Source of the DNA: Parapristionchus giblindavisi
Lineage: Eukaryota > Nematoda > Chromadorea > Rhabditida > Diplogasteridae
Length of the DNA: 64,000 nt
Assembly: GCA_943737045.1 (NCBI GenBank)
Contig: CALSFV010000030.1
Span: 465,501 to 529,500, forward strand
Direction of reading: 5' to 3'
This document shows positions 21,418-31,790 of this stretch, piece by piece. The notes beneath the pieces are model-generated. The model worked only from the letters and a program-made list of their open reading frames with translations, had not been told where the DNA came from and did not search any database. Position 1 is the first letter of the stretch. Each line of letters opens with the position of its first letter. The position numbers were made by a program, and so were the translations under genes.

Positions 21418-23051
21418 TTAAGAGAGATGGCTGTTAACACTCGACCACCCCCCGGACACGTGAGCTAGAAATGAGAACTGGGAGTCCATACTTGGGTGTT
21501 AGGAGTGCCCCCGGCCCTTATTACACAAAACGGCTGAAATTTCCTGTTTGTGCCCTCAGGCTATTAGAAAAAATATTTTTTTTTTTAAACTTTTAAAAAT
21601 CATAATTTCTCAAATTGTTGAGATGAAGTCTAAATACAATATGTGATGCGTCTAGAGTACACAGTGCTTGCTAATTCACTATTAGCATTGAATGTGCGTT
21701 GATTCCTAAACCACTTTTTTGACTCAAAATTTTGGTTTTTTCGGACAAATCATCCCTTGTTTTAGTGAGTGCCCAAAATTTCCGACCAGGTATTGTAGCC
21801 TAAGCAATTCTGCATTGATTTAACCCGATCGACCATTTTGTCGAATTTTTTGCTCGAACTTCCGTCATCGATGGTTTTCCCGAACAAATGCTGTATTTTC
21901 CAAACGATTGGTGAGGAATTGTGGTCCACTCAAAGTATAGAGGTGAGACGAGTAAAATGGCACAAGAATTCCATCACTTGGATCAATTTGAAAATTTCGA
22001 TTTTCATGACCCGGGGTCATGGTCGAAAATTTCAAAATTTTTCAAGTTTGAAATGTTTTCATTTATGGTGCTTCTTGTGAAGTACTAATGATGTGAAGAA
22101 TATTCAGCCAATGCTCAATGGTTGATCTCTCCTTTCAACCATTTTTCGAAAATTTTCGTTCTGAATGCGTGTGAAAAATCAGAATCGTGTTTGAATCGGT
22201 TTCCAACTTGCTTTCTGTAACCTTCTGTCCTAGTACTTTGCAATGTGCATAATCAATATGAAAATCGTTGATTTTCGAAAATGCGTAAAATTCAATTTGA
22301 GTGCCTACTTTCATGGCAAATTTCTATAATATTGCAGTTTTACGACTCGAATGCTGCGACAATGAGCAAATGACAATGACAATGTGAAGTTTCATGATGA
22401 GTAAACGTAGTAGAACTGGAATCCCGGCATTCGGCTCACTTTTGAAAAATCGATTTCCATGACTCCGGGGTCATGGTAAAAAAATATGAATTTTCGAAAT
22501 TCAACGATTTTCATATTGATTGTGTGCATTGCAAAGCACTTAGATAGGATGTTACAGAAAGTAAGTTGGAAACTGATTCAAACACAATTCTGATTTTTCG
22601 CACGCAATCAGAATGAAAATTTTCGAAAAAATGGTTGAAAGGAGAGATCAGCCATTGAGCATTGGCTGAATAATATTCACATCATTAGTACTTTACAATA
22701 AGCCACATAAATGAAAACATTTCGAACTTGATATATTGTGAAATTTTCAGACCATGGAATCAACGCACATTCGATGCTAATAGTGAATTAGCAAGCACTG
22801 TGTACTCTAGACGCATCGCAGATGGTATTTAGACTTCATCTCAACAATTTGAGAAATTATGATTTTTTAAAGTTTTTTTTTAATTATTTTTTCTAATAGC
22901 CTGAGGGCACAAACAGGAAATTTCAGCCGTTTTGTGTAATAAGGGCCGGGGGCACTCCTAACACCCAAGTATGGACTCCCAGTTCTCATTGCTAGCGTAC
23001 GTGTCCGGGGGTGGTCGAATATGATCGAGTCTTAGAGAACAGGCCTCTTAA
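21418..23051. mobile_element. Foldback element, family A, copy 2, with TTAA target duplication
   Basis: TTAA stands at both ends (21418-21421 and 23048-23051). The flanks read AATAATTAA|GAGAGATGGC and GGCCTCTTAA|ACAG. The other arm of the host palindrome preserves the empty site, whose inverse reads AATAATTAAACAG, with a single TTAA. This shows that TTAA was duplicated on insertion, as in piggyBac-type transposition. The terminal 200 bases match copy 1 at 46-1345 in the opposite orientation. Confidence 0.9.
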
Positions 23052-23142
23052 ACAGAAAAAGGTTAAGAAGGGTCCACTACAAAATTAACAACGTAGATCA
23101 TTTTATAACAAAATTTAGTGGAATAACTCTTAAAATCAATTA

Positions 23143-23563
23143 ATGCTGACAGCAGAAGGGCATATTATGGGTGGTACACAGGTGATGACTCACCACAAAC
23201 TTTCCAAGCAGTTCAGCATTTCTGTATCTACTATAACAAGGCTTCTGAAGCTTATTACGTTTTCTGGGAATGTTTATTACTCTGTGGTACCAACAAGACC
23301 CTGATTCACCTCCAGTCTGGTTGATTAGACCATCGTTATGATGTCACGCGAGGATCCGCGCAGCCCTGTCGTCGACATTGCAGCTTAGCTACACATCTCT
23401 GACGTATCCAATGTCTCTGTGCCGACAGTCAGAATATGCCTGAATGCTGCTGACATTCGTAGATGTCGAGTAGTTAGCAATGCCCAGTCTACCGAGTTGA
23501 TTGGGACAACTCCTTTTGCGCTGAGCGCACCCCAGATCATGTCCCCATTTCTGCCGCGCTTCA
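23143..23563 (+). pseudogene. Tc1-like transposase fragment, plus-strand copy
   Basis: This is the mirror of the minus-strand fragment at 23720-24094, beginning ATGCTGACAGCAGAAGGGCA. It encodes HHKLSKQFSISVSTITRLLK, a helix-turn-helix like the DNA-binding head of Tc1 transposases, then meets stop codons. The two copies form a palindrome spanning about 23063-24178. Confidence 0.65.
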
Positions 23564-23719
23564 TTGTCGATAATTGGTGCTTTTATTGGTACCGAATACC
23601 TTAAGGTTTCCCCATATACTTTATCGCATCGTTTTTGAACGATAGAAGCTTACTCTGAGTGGTATACAAAACATTTGTCCACTACTGAGGAGATCAGCGT
23701 AGGCGCACCTTGGCAGATG

Positions 23720-24094
23720 CTACTCAAGTCTCCTATTCTTCAGATACCCAAACTTTCTGGTAACTGGCCGACAGCTACGAAGGTCAGCAACATTCAGGCA
23801 TCTCTTGAAAATCGGAACATGGATATTGGTGACGCCTGGGGTGTGTAGCTCTGCTGCAATGGCGACGGAAGTGCGGGGTAGACGCACGCGTAACATCATA
23901 ACAATCCTTTGATCAACTTGTCTGAAGGTTAATCTGGGTCTTTCTTGTACCACAGAGCAATAAACATTCCCAGAAAACGTAATACGCTTCAGGAGCCTTG
24001 TTATAGTAGACACAGAAGTGCTGAACTGCTTGGAAAGTTTGTGGTGAGTCATAACCTGTGTACGACCCATAATATGCCCTTCTGCTGTCAGCAT
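23720..24094 (-). pseudogene. Tc1-like transposase fragment, minus-strand copy
   Basis: It is open for about 120 codons. THHKLSKQFSTSVSTITRLL is a helix-turn-helix with the S.STI.R.L pattern of Tc1-type heads, and RPRLTFRQVDQRIVMMLR looks like the second DNA-binding subdomain. No DDE catalytic domain follows, so it is a fragment. Confidence 0.65.
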
Positions 24095-24178
24095 TAATTG
24101 ATTTTAAGAGTTATTCCATTAAATTTTAGTTATAAAATGATCTACGTTGTTAATTTTGCAGTGCTAGACCCTTCTTAA

Positions 24179-24685
24179 ACATAAACATAGGGCATTCATG
24201 GTTAATAAGGGTATCCCAATGGCACATAAGCGCAGGTTATTCAATGGGTGTATATTACCTGCGGTATTATATGGTTGTGAGAGCTGGGCACTGAATAAAG
24301 CACAAATGAATCGATTAGCCGTGGCTCAAAGAAAAATGGAGCGTTGGATGGTGGGCTGCACCGTGCTCGACCATGTCTCTTGTGAGCGGTTGCGGGGCAT
24401 GACTCTGGTTCAGGATTTCGTACGTACAGCGCTGAAGAGGAAGTGGATCTGGGTGCATAAGCTCGCCAATGACGAGTGCTCGAAGTGGAGCCGATCCGTG
24501 ATCGAGTGGTTCCCCCGTCGGAGCAGAAGAAAAGGGAGGCCCCCGACAAGATGGAGCGACCTCTTTCGGAAGACAGTTGGATGTAACTTCCTAAGCGAAG
24601 CGAAGAGCAGGAATTGGATCGCTATGCATAACAGAGCCTTCGACCTAACGAACTCTTCATAAATGTGTTTCAAATGAAATGAAAT
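24179..24685 (+). mobile_element. 5'-truncated RTE-like retrotransposon insertion
   Basis: The insertion is flanked by a 12-base duplication GACCCTTCTTAA (24167-24178 and 24686-24697). It carries the end of a reverse transcriptase frame and finishes in a short AAATGAAATGAAATG tail, as RTE-type elements do. The target lies within the Tc1 palindrome. Confidence 0.85.
24198..24662 (+). pseudogene. C-terminal part of an endonuclease/reverse transcriptase polyprotein
   Basis: The frame contains LFNGCILPAVLYGCESWALN, then QRKMERWMVG and GRPPTRWSDLFRK. These are the characteristic tail of reverse transcriptases of RTE-like non-LTR elements in invertebrate genomes. It is open to the natural stop but lacks the endonuclease and palm domains because the element is truncated at its 5' end. 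Confidence 0.8.
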
Positions 24686-24930
24686 GACCCTTCTTAACCT
24701 CATTCTGTTTAATTATTGCTGTTGATTTTTGCAACTTTGAATTGTTGATTTTGGTGATTTTTGACAAAGAGCTAATAAAATATAGGATTTCTGAAATTAT
24801 TGAAAACCAAATGTGTATCCTTATTCTAATATCTACAAGAACATGTATTCCAAATTTCATCCCATTTCGATCGATACAACAAAAGTTATCGCGAAAAAAT
24901 ACCAATGTGAAATCTTTTTGAGCGCTACTG

Positions 24931-25458
24931 CATATGTAACACAATGAAAACAAAAATAAGGGTTAAGAAAAGTTTATTATACACTTTGGGGTATTTAAAA
25001 TAAAGTTTATAGAAGAATTAATTGAACGTTAATTTAACAAACACAATGGAAAACGAAGCACAGAGAAAATATAAATACGGCTACAAATTATTGATTTTCA
25101 GGGATAATTTTTTTAAACGCTCTGATATACGTTTCATTACATTTATTTCGCAAATTGTTAAAAGCGGACTGTTTAAAATTAGCTCAAGTAATTTCATTAA
25201 TTATGGTCAATTGTGAAATTCTTTTTATCGTTATCCAGCCGCTTGAATGATCTGTAAAAGATATATTTTAATGTGTTTGATAATGAGTAATCTATTTTAG
25301 AATTAAATAGCAAAAATAACATTACACATGGTACAATAGAGTCAGTTTTTTTAAAGCCTATATTCACTTATTCAAAGGAAAATAATAAATGTGATTTTTT
25401 CAAAGATTCGATCAACGAGGTAAGCGTACTTTTCTAGCTTCCCAAAGTCGTCGAAGAT
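24931..25458. other. AT-rich intergenic stretch
   Basis: This lies downstream of the minus-strand gene that ends at 25459. I see no exon, repeat or clear AATAAA for that gene. Confidence 0.4.
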
Positions 25459-28400
25459 CTACAATCGATCCTCCTCCATAGAATCCTCTTCCCATCGCAT
25501 AACACTTCCAGTCTGAAAATATAAAGATTACAGTAGTAACGAATAGTCCGCACCTCCTTCAAGGTTGGAAGGCATTGTGGTATTGTTGATCTGCTCGGCT
25601 GCCTAAACGAAGGTGTTTCCTATTTGACAGTAAGTATATAATCGATAAGCTTACCATTTCTTTGAAGTCAGAAGTGCTACGGATGAAATTATTGAGATTT
25701 GGTAGGTTCTGGCACAGAATGAAATACAAATTGGAGTAAACATCACTTGGCTCGCCCATGACATTTCCGCTGTCCAGAATGATTTGGCCGTCGACTAATG
25801 TGATGTCAATCACAACTGATGCCTTTTCGTCCCCAATCTATAAGGCATATCTATAAAATCGATTAACAAATGCATAAAATATATCAATCTATTGTAATTG
25901 TAATGCTCGATATATTTGCGTAATGACATATATGAACGCATTTGTTTAAACAATGAATTTTAGTTAATTATAGATTACTAAAAAGTATTTATTTATAAAA
26001 AAATCAAAAAACCTTGAACACGGAATTATGGTTCGTGTGTACTAGGAAAGCGACTCCTTCAAATTCTTCATATGCCACGTCCACTTCATTCATCCTTTCT
26101 TTTCCAAATTTATCAAGCACAATCAATGCAGATTCCAGAAACAGCAAATCGATTCCATTGCACTCCACAGACATTATGGCTCTAAGAGGTGCATTTCTAG
26201 TTCTATTCATGTTTTGTTTCAGATTCCGTTCACGAATTTTTGCAGTATCGACAATTTTCGATAATTTCGCTCTATAAACTTCCTGGAATTATGCCATTAG
26301 AATCTAGAAAAAAATCATTAATATACCTCAGTAAAGAGTCGCTTGAAGTCTGACTGCATGTTTCTTATACTAATGAAACCATCTTCGGATGTATTGATAT
26401 TTGTAATCATGTGAAGAAGTATTATTGTCACTTTCGATCTCGCTGTTGTAAATAAACTATGCAGCAATGGTTTGGCGGCTTCCTTTAGATGATCTAACCA
26501 CGTTTGCATTATTGAATCCACTTGTCGTGAGAATCTTTCATAGTCATCCTTAGAATTTATGTCATTCTCATTCTGCACAAGATTCGATATCATGATTTCA
26601 GCACGATCCAACACTTTCTTAGTTAAATTAACTTTTGTGATCAACGAATCGAACTTTTTCTTTAAAGTCGAAGCGTATCCGACATCTTCGAGCACTTTCT
26701 CCATGCTTGTCCCCACTTTGCGAAGTTTATTCGTATCACAGATAACGAATGCTTCAGCTATATATTGTACAATTAATCTGTGCATACGCAGTATGTTCTC
26801 GGTCATAATACGGTCCAAAGTCTTTTCAGCATCGTGCAATACGCTATCGACATCGTTCGACGTATTATTACGGTAGGCGTGAATTAAATCTTTTCGTACA
26901 TTATGTTTTCTAAATTGCTCCTCCATATCCGTTTGTACTGAGGTATTCAAGTTTTCAAATATGTCAGTTACATGCGACACTAACCACTGAAATTTATGAA
27001 AAATATTTCACGTGAATCAACGCAAATTGTATTCGGATAAAATTTTCAAAATCTTTATATTTATTGCGTTTATTTTTGGGTCTTTAAATAGTGGGAAAGA
27101 TTAATAGCACTAAAACAAATCGCTCACCTGACTTAATTTAGCTGTACACACTCCTTCTTCCATTTGCTTCATGAAGCTTAACACTTTTTCTCGAATAACT
27201 GTCTCGCATGCATTATCACTTGGTTTGCCGCTATGGTATGTGATCTAAAAGATCTCTGTCTCTCCTCGTTTTCAACTTTTAAAAAGTGGGATAGGACTGA
27301 ACTCGAGTACATGTTACGTTCAAATAAAGCGTATTGGCTAACATCTAAGTTCGAACTCACTTTTCCATAACAAGATTTTCCAGTCCGCTCGAATCCAAAA
27401 TGACACTTCCTATGAAGTTCCGAAGTCTCCTTGACAGTTGTGATAGCGCACATTGCGTGTGACGTGATCTGAATTAGATATGTTTTTATGTATATATACA
27501 GTATCGGTAATGTTCATTTTAAAATATGGTTAACTCTTTTCTAAATACTCAACAATAGGATAGTTAGCGATATAGCGATGATAGCGATAGTTTTTTAATC
27601 ACCTTGAGCTTAATTAAACGTGTCCATGGATGTTGCGCTTTCATCGATGAGTCCAATGCGAAATGCAAGTGAGAAATTCCTGAGCGAGTGCTAGTTAAGA
27701 CATCGGCTCAGTGAGATTCCAGGAAGTGCCGGACATCGACATCTCCGATTTGGCCCAAAATTTTTTTATGCATACCCCTATGGGCCCCCATCACAAAATG
27801 GGTATTCATTTGGGCTGGTTTCTTGAAACACAGATGTGGCGGGTTTTCGAATTTTGAAAACTCGATTTTCACCGAAAAAAAATGGAGCGACCTAGGACCA
27901 ATGTTAGTGTCGATTAATTATAAGTATAAATAAACAACAAAAACTGGCTATACAACGGTCCGGAGATTCGATCGCAAACTGATTTTTTTACCTCCTCAAA
28001 ACATTCTAAAATTAATTAAAATTTTAAAACAAAAAAGTGTAGTCCATTTTTTGCCTCTTCTTATAGAGCAAAAAATTCCGCGTCGAATAAGGGGAAAAAA
28101 TCAAAAATCGAAGGACCCGTCTTTTGACATAAATGGACCTGAAGTTGACCCGAAAATATTTTTGCTTTCAAACTCCCTCCTGTTTGTACTCATATTGAAG
28201 AGCTCGTCGAGTAGAACAACTTTCATGTTGAACATTTTGTCTGAAACTCATGTACAAGAGAAATACATGAATTAACATTTATTGGATCCAAATCATTTCG
28301 ATCGCTTGTATCTTGAGAACAAACGACTTTCATGGAATACGATCAACATGAAAAATGATGTACTCGACGAGTACTTTAAAATGAGTATAAACATGGCAAG

Positions 28401-31391
28401 GATCCGACAATTTTTTTTACAAGACCATTATCGAGTCCTTATTTTTCAGCATAGGCGACCAAATATTTTTTTTCGTGAAACAACAAACTAAGTATGGATT
28501 TTTGAGTTCTACAATATAGGCGAAAGCATTTTGTGCTCAAAAAATATTTTACTATTGTTTTACTCAAACTTGCCCGAAAAACCGTGTGAATTAAGTAAAT
28601 TCATGTATTTCTCTTGTGCATGCGTTTCAAACAAAATGCTCAACATGAAAGTTGTTCTACTCCACGAGCTCTTCAATATGAGTACAAACACAAGGGGGTT
28701 TGAAAACAAAAATATTTTCGGGTCAACTTCAGGTCCATTTACAGTATCGGCGTAAAGTGATGAGACGCTTTTTCATTTTTTTATAACTTTTTGATCCAGG
28801 AAAGCAATCAGGCTGATCTTTTGAACCATTGTTCAGAATTTATCAAGGAATATTACCATGATGTGTTGGTGTAATTAAATTAGTTCATTATTGCGTAGAG
28901 ATGACGCAATCGAAGTACACTTTTTTGAAAAATTCCCATTCTTTAGTGAAAAGACCTGTTCTTCTGAAACATTGTGAGAGTGGAGACATCTACTAGAGCT
29001 GCACAGGAAAAAAATCCGGAATGGATCCGACTCCGATTTCGAGCCGTATCTCTGTTGCAAATTTGACCCCCAAAATTTAAAACTCAGCTTCTAGATGTGC
29101 TAACGTCCCGTTCTAAGCGTCAAAATTATGCTAATGGTAAGCGCTGTTTATTCCCAGATTATGGCAGTCATAGCTCTCATTCGCCCTCAGGGCATGAAAA
29201 ACAAAATTTTTTGGAAGGGCTGATTTTGAGACCTTACCGTCCAGAGGGCAGGTGTTCTAAAATTCTGGTTCCTGTGCAAGCAGCTTTGAAATGTATCGGC
29301 GATCGATGACTTCGGAATCAAAATTTAGCAAACTACTTTTGATGAAAGTTTGTCACGGAAATAACGGTAGAAAAACTTTGATTTGAAATCAACTGATTAA
29401 AACGACTCCTTAGGGAATCTCACCGCTAAAACTTTCACATAGACAATTTTCAGCTTGGAAAGGTCGAAGTAATTACTCTCTATTAAGAATAGCAATTGAA
29501 GAACTGATCATTTGATCAACGAGAGCGTGGAATGATCTTTGCATAATCATCAATTAGCTCACTCTCTATTGATGCAAATTAGTTTTGGAACCCGACGATT
29601 TATAACCGTCGATTGGGAACTAACTATTTAGAACGATAATTTCAAAACTTGAACTTCGTTACCAAGTTGATAAAAATGGAATAACTTCAATATTATCGTC
29701 TAGCCATGCGGATTTTGATCGTTTGATCTCTGATTGAGATCCAAATTTCATTGTTTTACATACAAGTGTCTCTTACGTGACTCATTTGCAAGATTTGCAT
29801 GTATGGGATCGCCTTAAAGACGATCAGATACATCTTATTTAATTTTGTTCTTTTCATTTTGTTCTTCAGTTTTGAAATTATGGTTCCAAATCGTCAGTTC
29901 CTAATCGACGGTTATAAATCGTCGGGTTCCAAAACTGATTTGCATCAATAGAGAGTGAGCTAATTTATGATTATGCAAAAGATCATTCCGCGCACTCGTT
30001 GATCAATTGATCGGTTCTATATTTTCAATTCTTCTTTCTCGTTTTCTGAGTCTCGATTCCTTCGCATAATATCTAAAATAAAAGTATTGAGAGTGATCTT
30101 GCGTATTCCAATGGTATAAAAATCATAGATTTCAAAGTCAATGTTACAAGGCAATGGTGATAAAAGTCTGGATCTTTAATGATCAGTGTCTAAGTTATGA
30201 TTCCGAAGTCATCGATCGCCAATGTATCATATATGGGTACTTCGATTTTTCACTTTTTTCCCTTATTCGACGCAGAATTTTTTGCTCTATAAGATGAGGC
30301 AAAAATTGGAGTGCACTTTTTTGTTCTAAAATTTTAATTAATTTTAGAATGTTTTGAGGAGGTAAAAAAATCAGTTTGCGATCGGATCTCCGGACCGTCG
30401 TATAGCCAGTTTTTGTTGTCTATTTATACTTATAATTAATCGACACTAACATTGGTCCTAGGTCGCTACATTTTTTTCGGTGAAAATCAAGTTTTCAAAA
30501 TTCGAAAACCCGCCACATCTGTGTTTCAAGGAACTAGCCCAAATGAATACCCATTTTGTGATGGTGGCCCATGGGGGTATCCATAAAAAATTTTGGGCCA
30601 AATCGGTGAGGTCGATGTCCGGGGTCACTGGCACAACCCTCGAATCTTACTGAGCCGGTGTCTTAAATCTTATGCAAAATCTAAATCTTTTCGTACAGTT
30701 TTGGTTCGAGTATTTCTCTTTCTTGTCGTGTACTGTGGTCTAAATGTTAACAGAATCACGAAAGGTACAGTAATATATGATGTAGCATCAATAAAAAGCA
30801 GTACAGCTAGACTGAGCTGTTAACTCGTGCTCCGCTGCACTCCGCAGAGCGGGGAATTTGGGAGCATCATATATTTCAGCAGCATTATATATTTCATTTT
30901 TCTATTTAAAAGAAAGGTCTTTTGTATTTAGCGCGATTGATAGAAGATCTCTTTTGAATTTCGAGTGCCTATCATTTTCGGAGAACTGTTAATTGTCTTT
31001 TAAATGTTTTTTCTAATTAATATAAATTTTATTCCAATCTATGTAGCCATTAAAAGAGCTTTGTATCACCTGAACGCATGCTTAAGACTGAGAATCGAAC
31101 AGTATGATTTTTTCGCTGAAATAAGCTATGCTCCCAAAAATGCGCCCCATGACGGTGCGTATCATTTGTTAATTACTCGGCAAGGGTGTACTGTATACCT
31201 TTTTCAGTAGCGACAGTAGTAAGTTCAGAGATCATATGGATAATATGGTTATAAGCATGTTGTAAGTGTAAATATTGAGCAATTAGTTCCAATTCGTTTG
31301 CGACACTTCGTTCCCAGTGATCAGCTTCGTATGATAAAACATGAGTGAGTCCGCTTATAGTATATTTCGATCTCCCCACCCTCCTTGACAT
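25459..31391 (-). CDS. Unrecognised multi-exon protein, gene split by a TTAA element
   Basis: Exon 1 (31199-31391) starts at ATG and encodes MSRRVGRSKYTISG followed by helices. Exon 2 is 31070-31115. Downstream exons join without phase conflict: 27603-27694 (partial), 27361-27468, 27128-27244, 26327-26986, 26013-26282, 25655-25837 and 25459-25512 (stop TAG). The 220-residue exon is strongly helical (VLHDAEKTLDRIMTENILR; KVLDRAEIMISNLVQ); the next has a beta-rich look, and a cysteine-bearing segment (RKCHFGFERTGKSCYGK) precedes it. A 3-kb foldback (27695-30666) lies between the 5' and 3' parts, and the link across it is inferred. The start is 283 bases past the stop of the SecA-like gene. I recognise no family; relationship to the giant neighbour is possible but unproven. 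Confidence 0.6.
27695..30666. mobile_element. Foldback element, family B, complete copy flanked by TTAA
   Basis: Ends are TTAAGACATCGGCTCAGTGAG (27695) and TGAGCCGGTGTCTTAA (to 30666). Arms of about 450 bases pair (27770-28160 with 30230-30600), including CCCATCACAAAATGGGTATTCAT. A Tc1-like end (ACAGTATCGGCGTAAAGT at 28741) and a second palindrome (29470-30050) are nested inside. It interrupts the minus-strand gene. Confidence 0.8.
29470..30050. repeat. Inner palindrome of the family B copy
   Basis: CCCGACGATTTATAACCGTCGA at 29592 and GCATAATCATCAATTAGCTC at 29542 return inverted at about 29905-29990. Confidence 0.75.
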
Positions 31392-31429
31392 TCTATTTGA
31401 ATTTGTCGAAGGTTCGAGCTTCTGCAATG

Positions 31430-31565
31430 AAATATTTAAAGGGAGCGTAATCTCTCTCCACGGTCTCTTCTTTGTGCACACAATTTCTCAGTTCTCTCAC
31501 AATTAGAGAGCGTAGGCCATTGAAGAGACCGTTGACAAACGTGTTAGACAAAAGTGTACAATGAT
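31430..31565. repeat. MITE of the TTTAAAGGGAGCG family, copy 1
   Basis: TTTAAAGGGAGCGTAATCTCTCTCCACGG is followed by GAAGAGACCGTTGACAA. The same pieces occur at 44035-44150 and a compact palindromic version at 57950-58037. It fills most of the gap between the two minus-strand genes. Confidence 0.6.
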
Positions 31566-31653
31566 TACAATCACATGTAGTCACTTCCCACACAACACTT
31601 TTTTTGTATCTACTATATACAACTACGATTTACATCATGCTGTTATTACAATA

Positions 31654-31659
31654 TTTATT
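31654..31659 (-). terminator. Polyadenylation signal of the giant gene
   Basis: AATAAA on the minus strand begins 15 bases after the TAG stop (31674-31676). Confidence 0.7.
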
Positions 31660-31673
31660 GAATTTTCTTAAGC

Positions 31674-31790
31674 CTAATATGAAGAGTTAGAAACAAATAA
31701 TTTGCAAACTTTAATAACAGGAGAAACGCTTCCATCATCACTACTGATAGGATAAATTGGTTTGGTCGCTTCCAATGACTGCACTAGTTT
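31674..31790 (-). CDS. Giant gene: terminal exon
   Basis: It has 38 codons, KLVQSLEATKPIYPISSDDG onward, ending SNSSY and TAG. The acceptor TTTTACAG fits phase 0. Confidence 0.75.
   Translation of the reverse strand, partial: KLVQSLEATKPIYPISSDDGSVSPVIKVCKLFVSNSSY

Larger units (their letters stand above)
21199..24930. mobile_element. Tc1-like foldback shell holding three later insertions
   Basis: The 220-base arm CAGTAGCGCTCAAAAAGATTT (21199) to about 21420 returns inverted at 24713-24930. The left TACAGT end is Tc1-like. Inside are a TTAA-family element, an inverted pair of Tc1 transposase fragments, and an RTE-like insertion. Confidence 0.8.
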
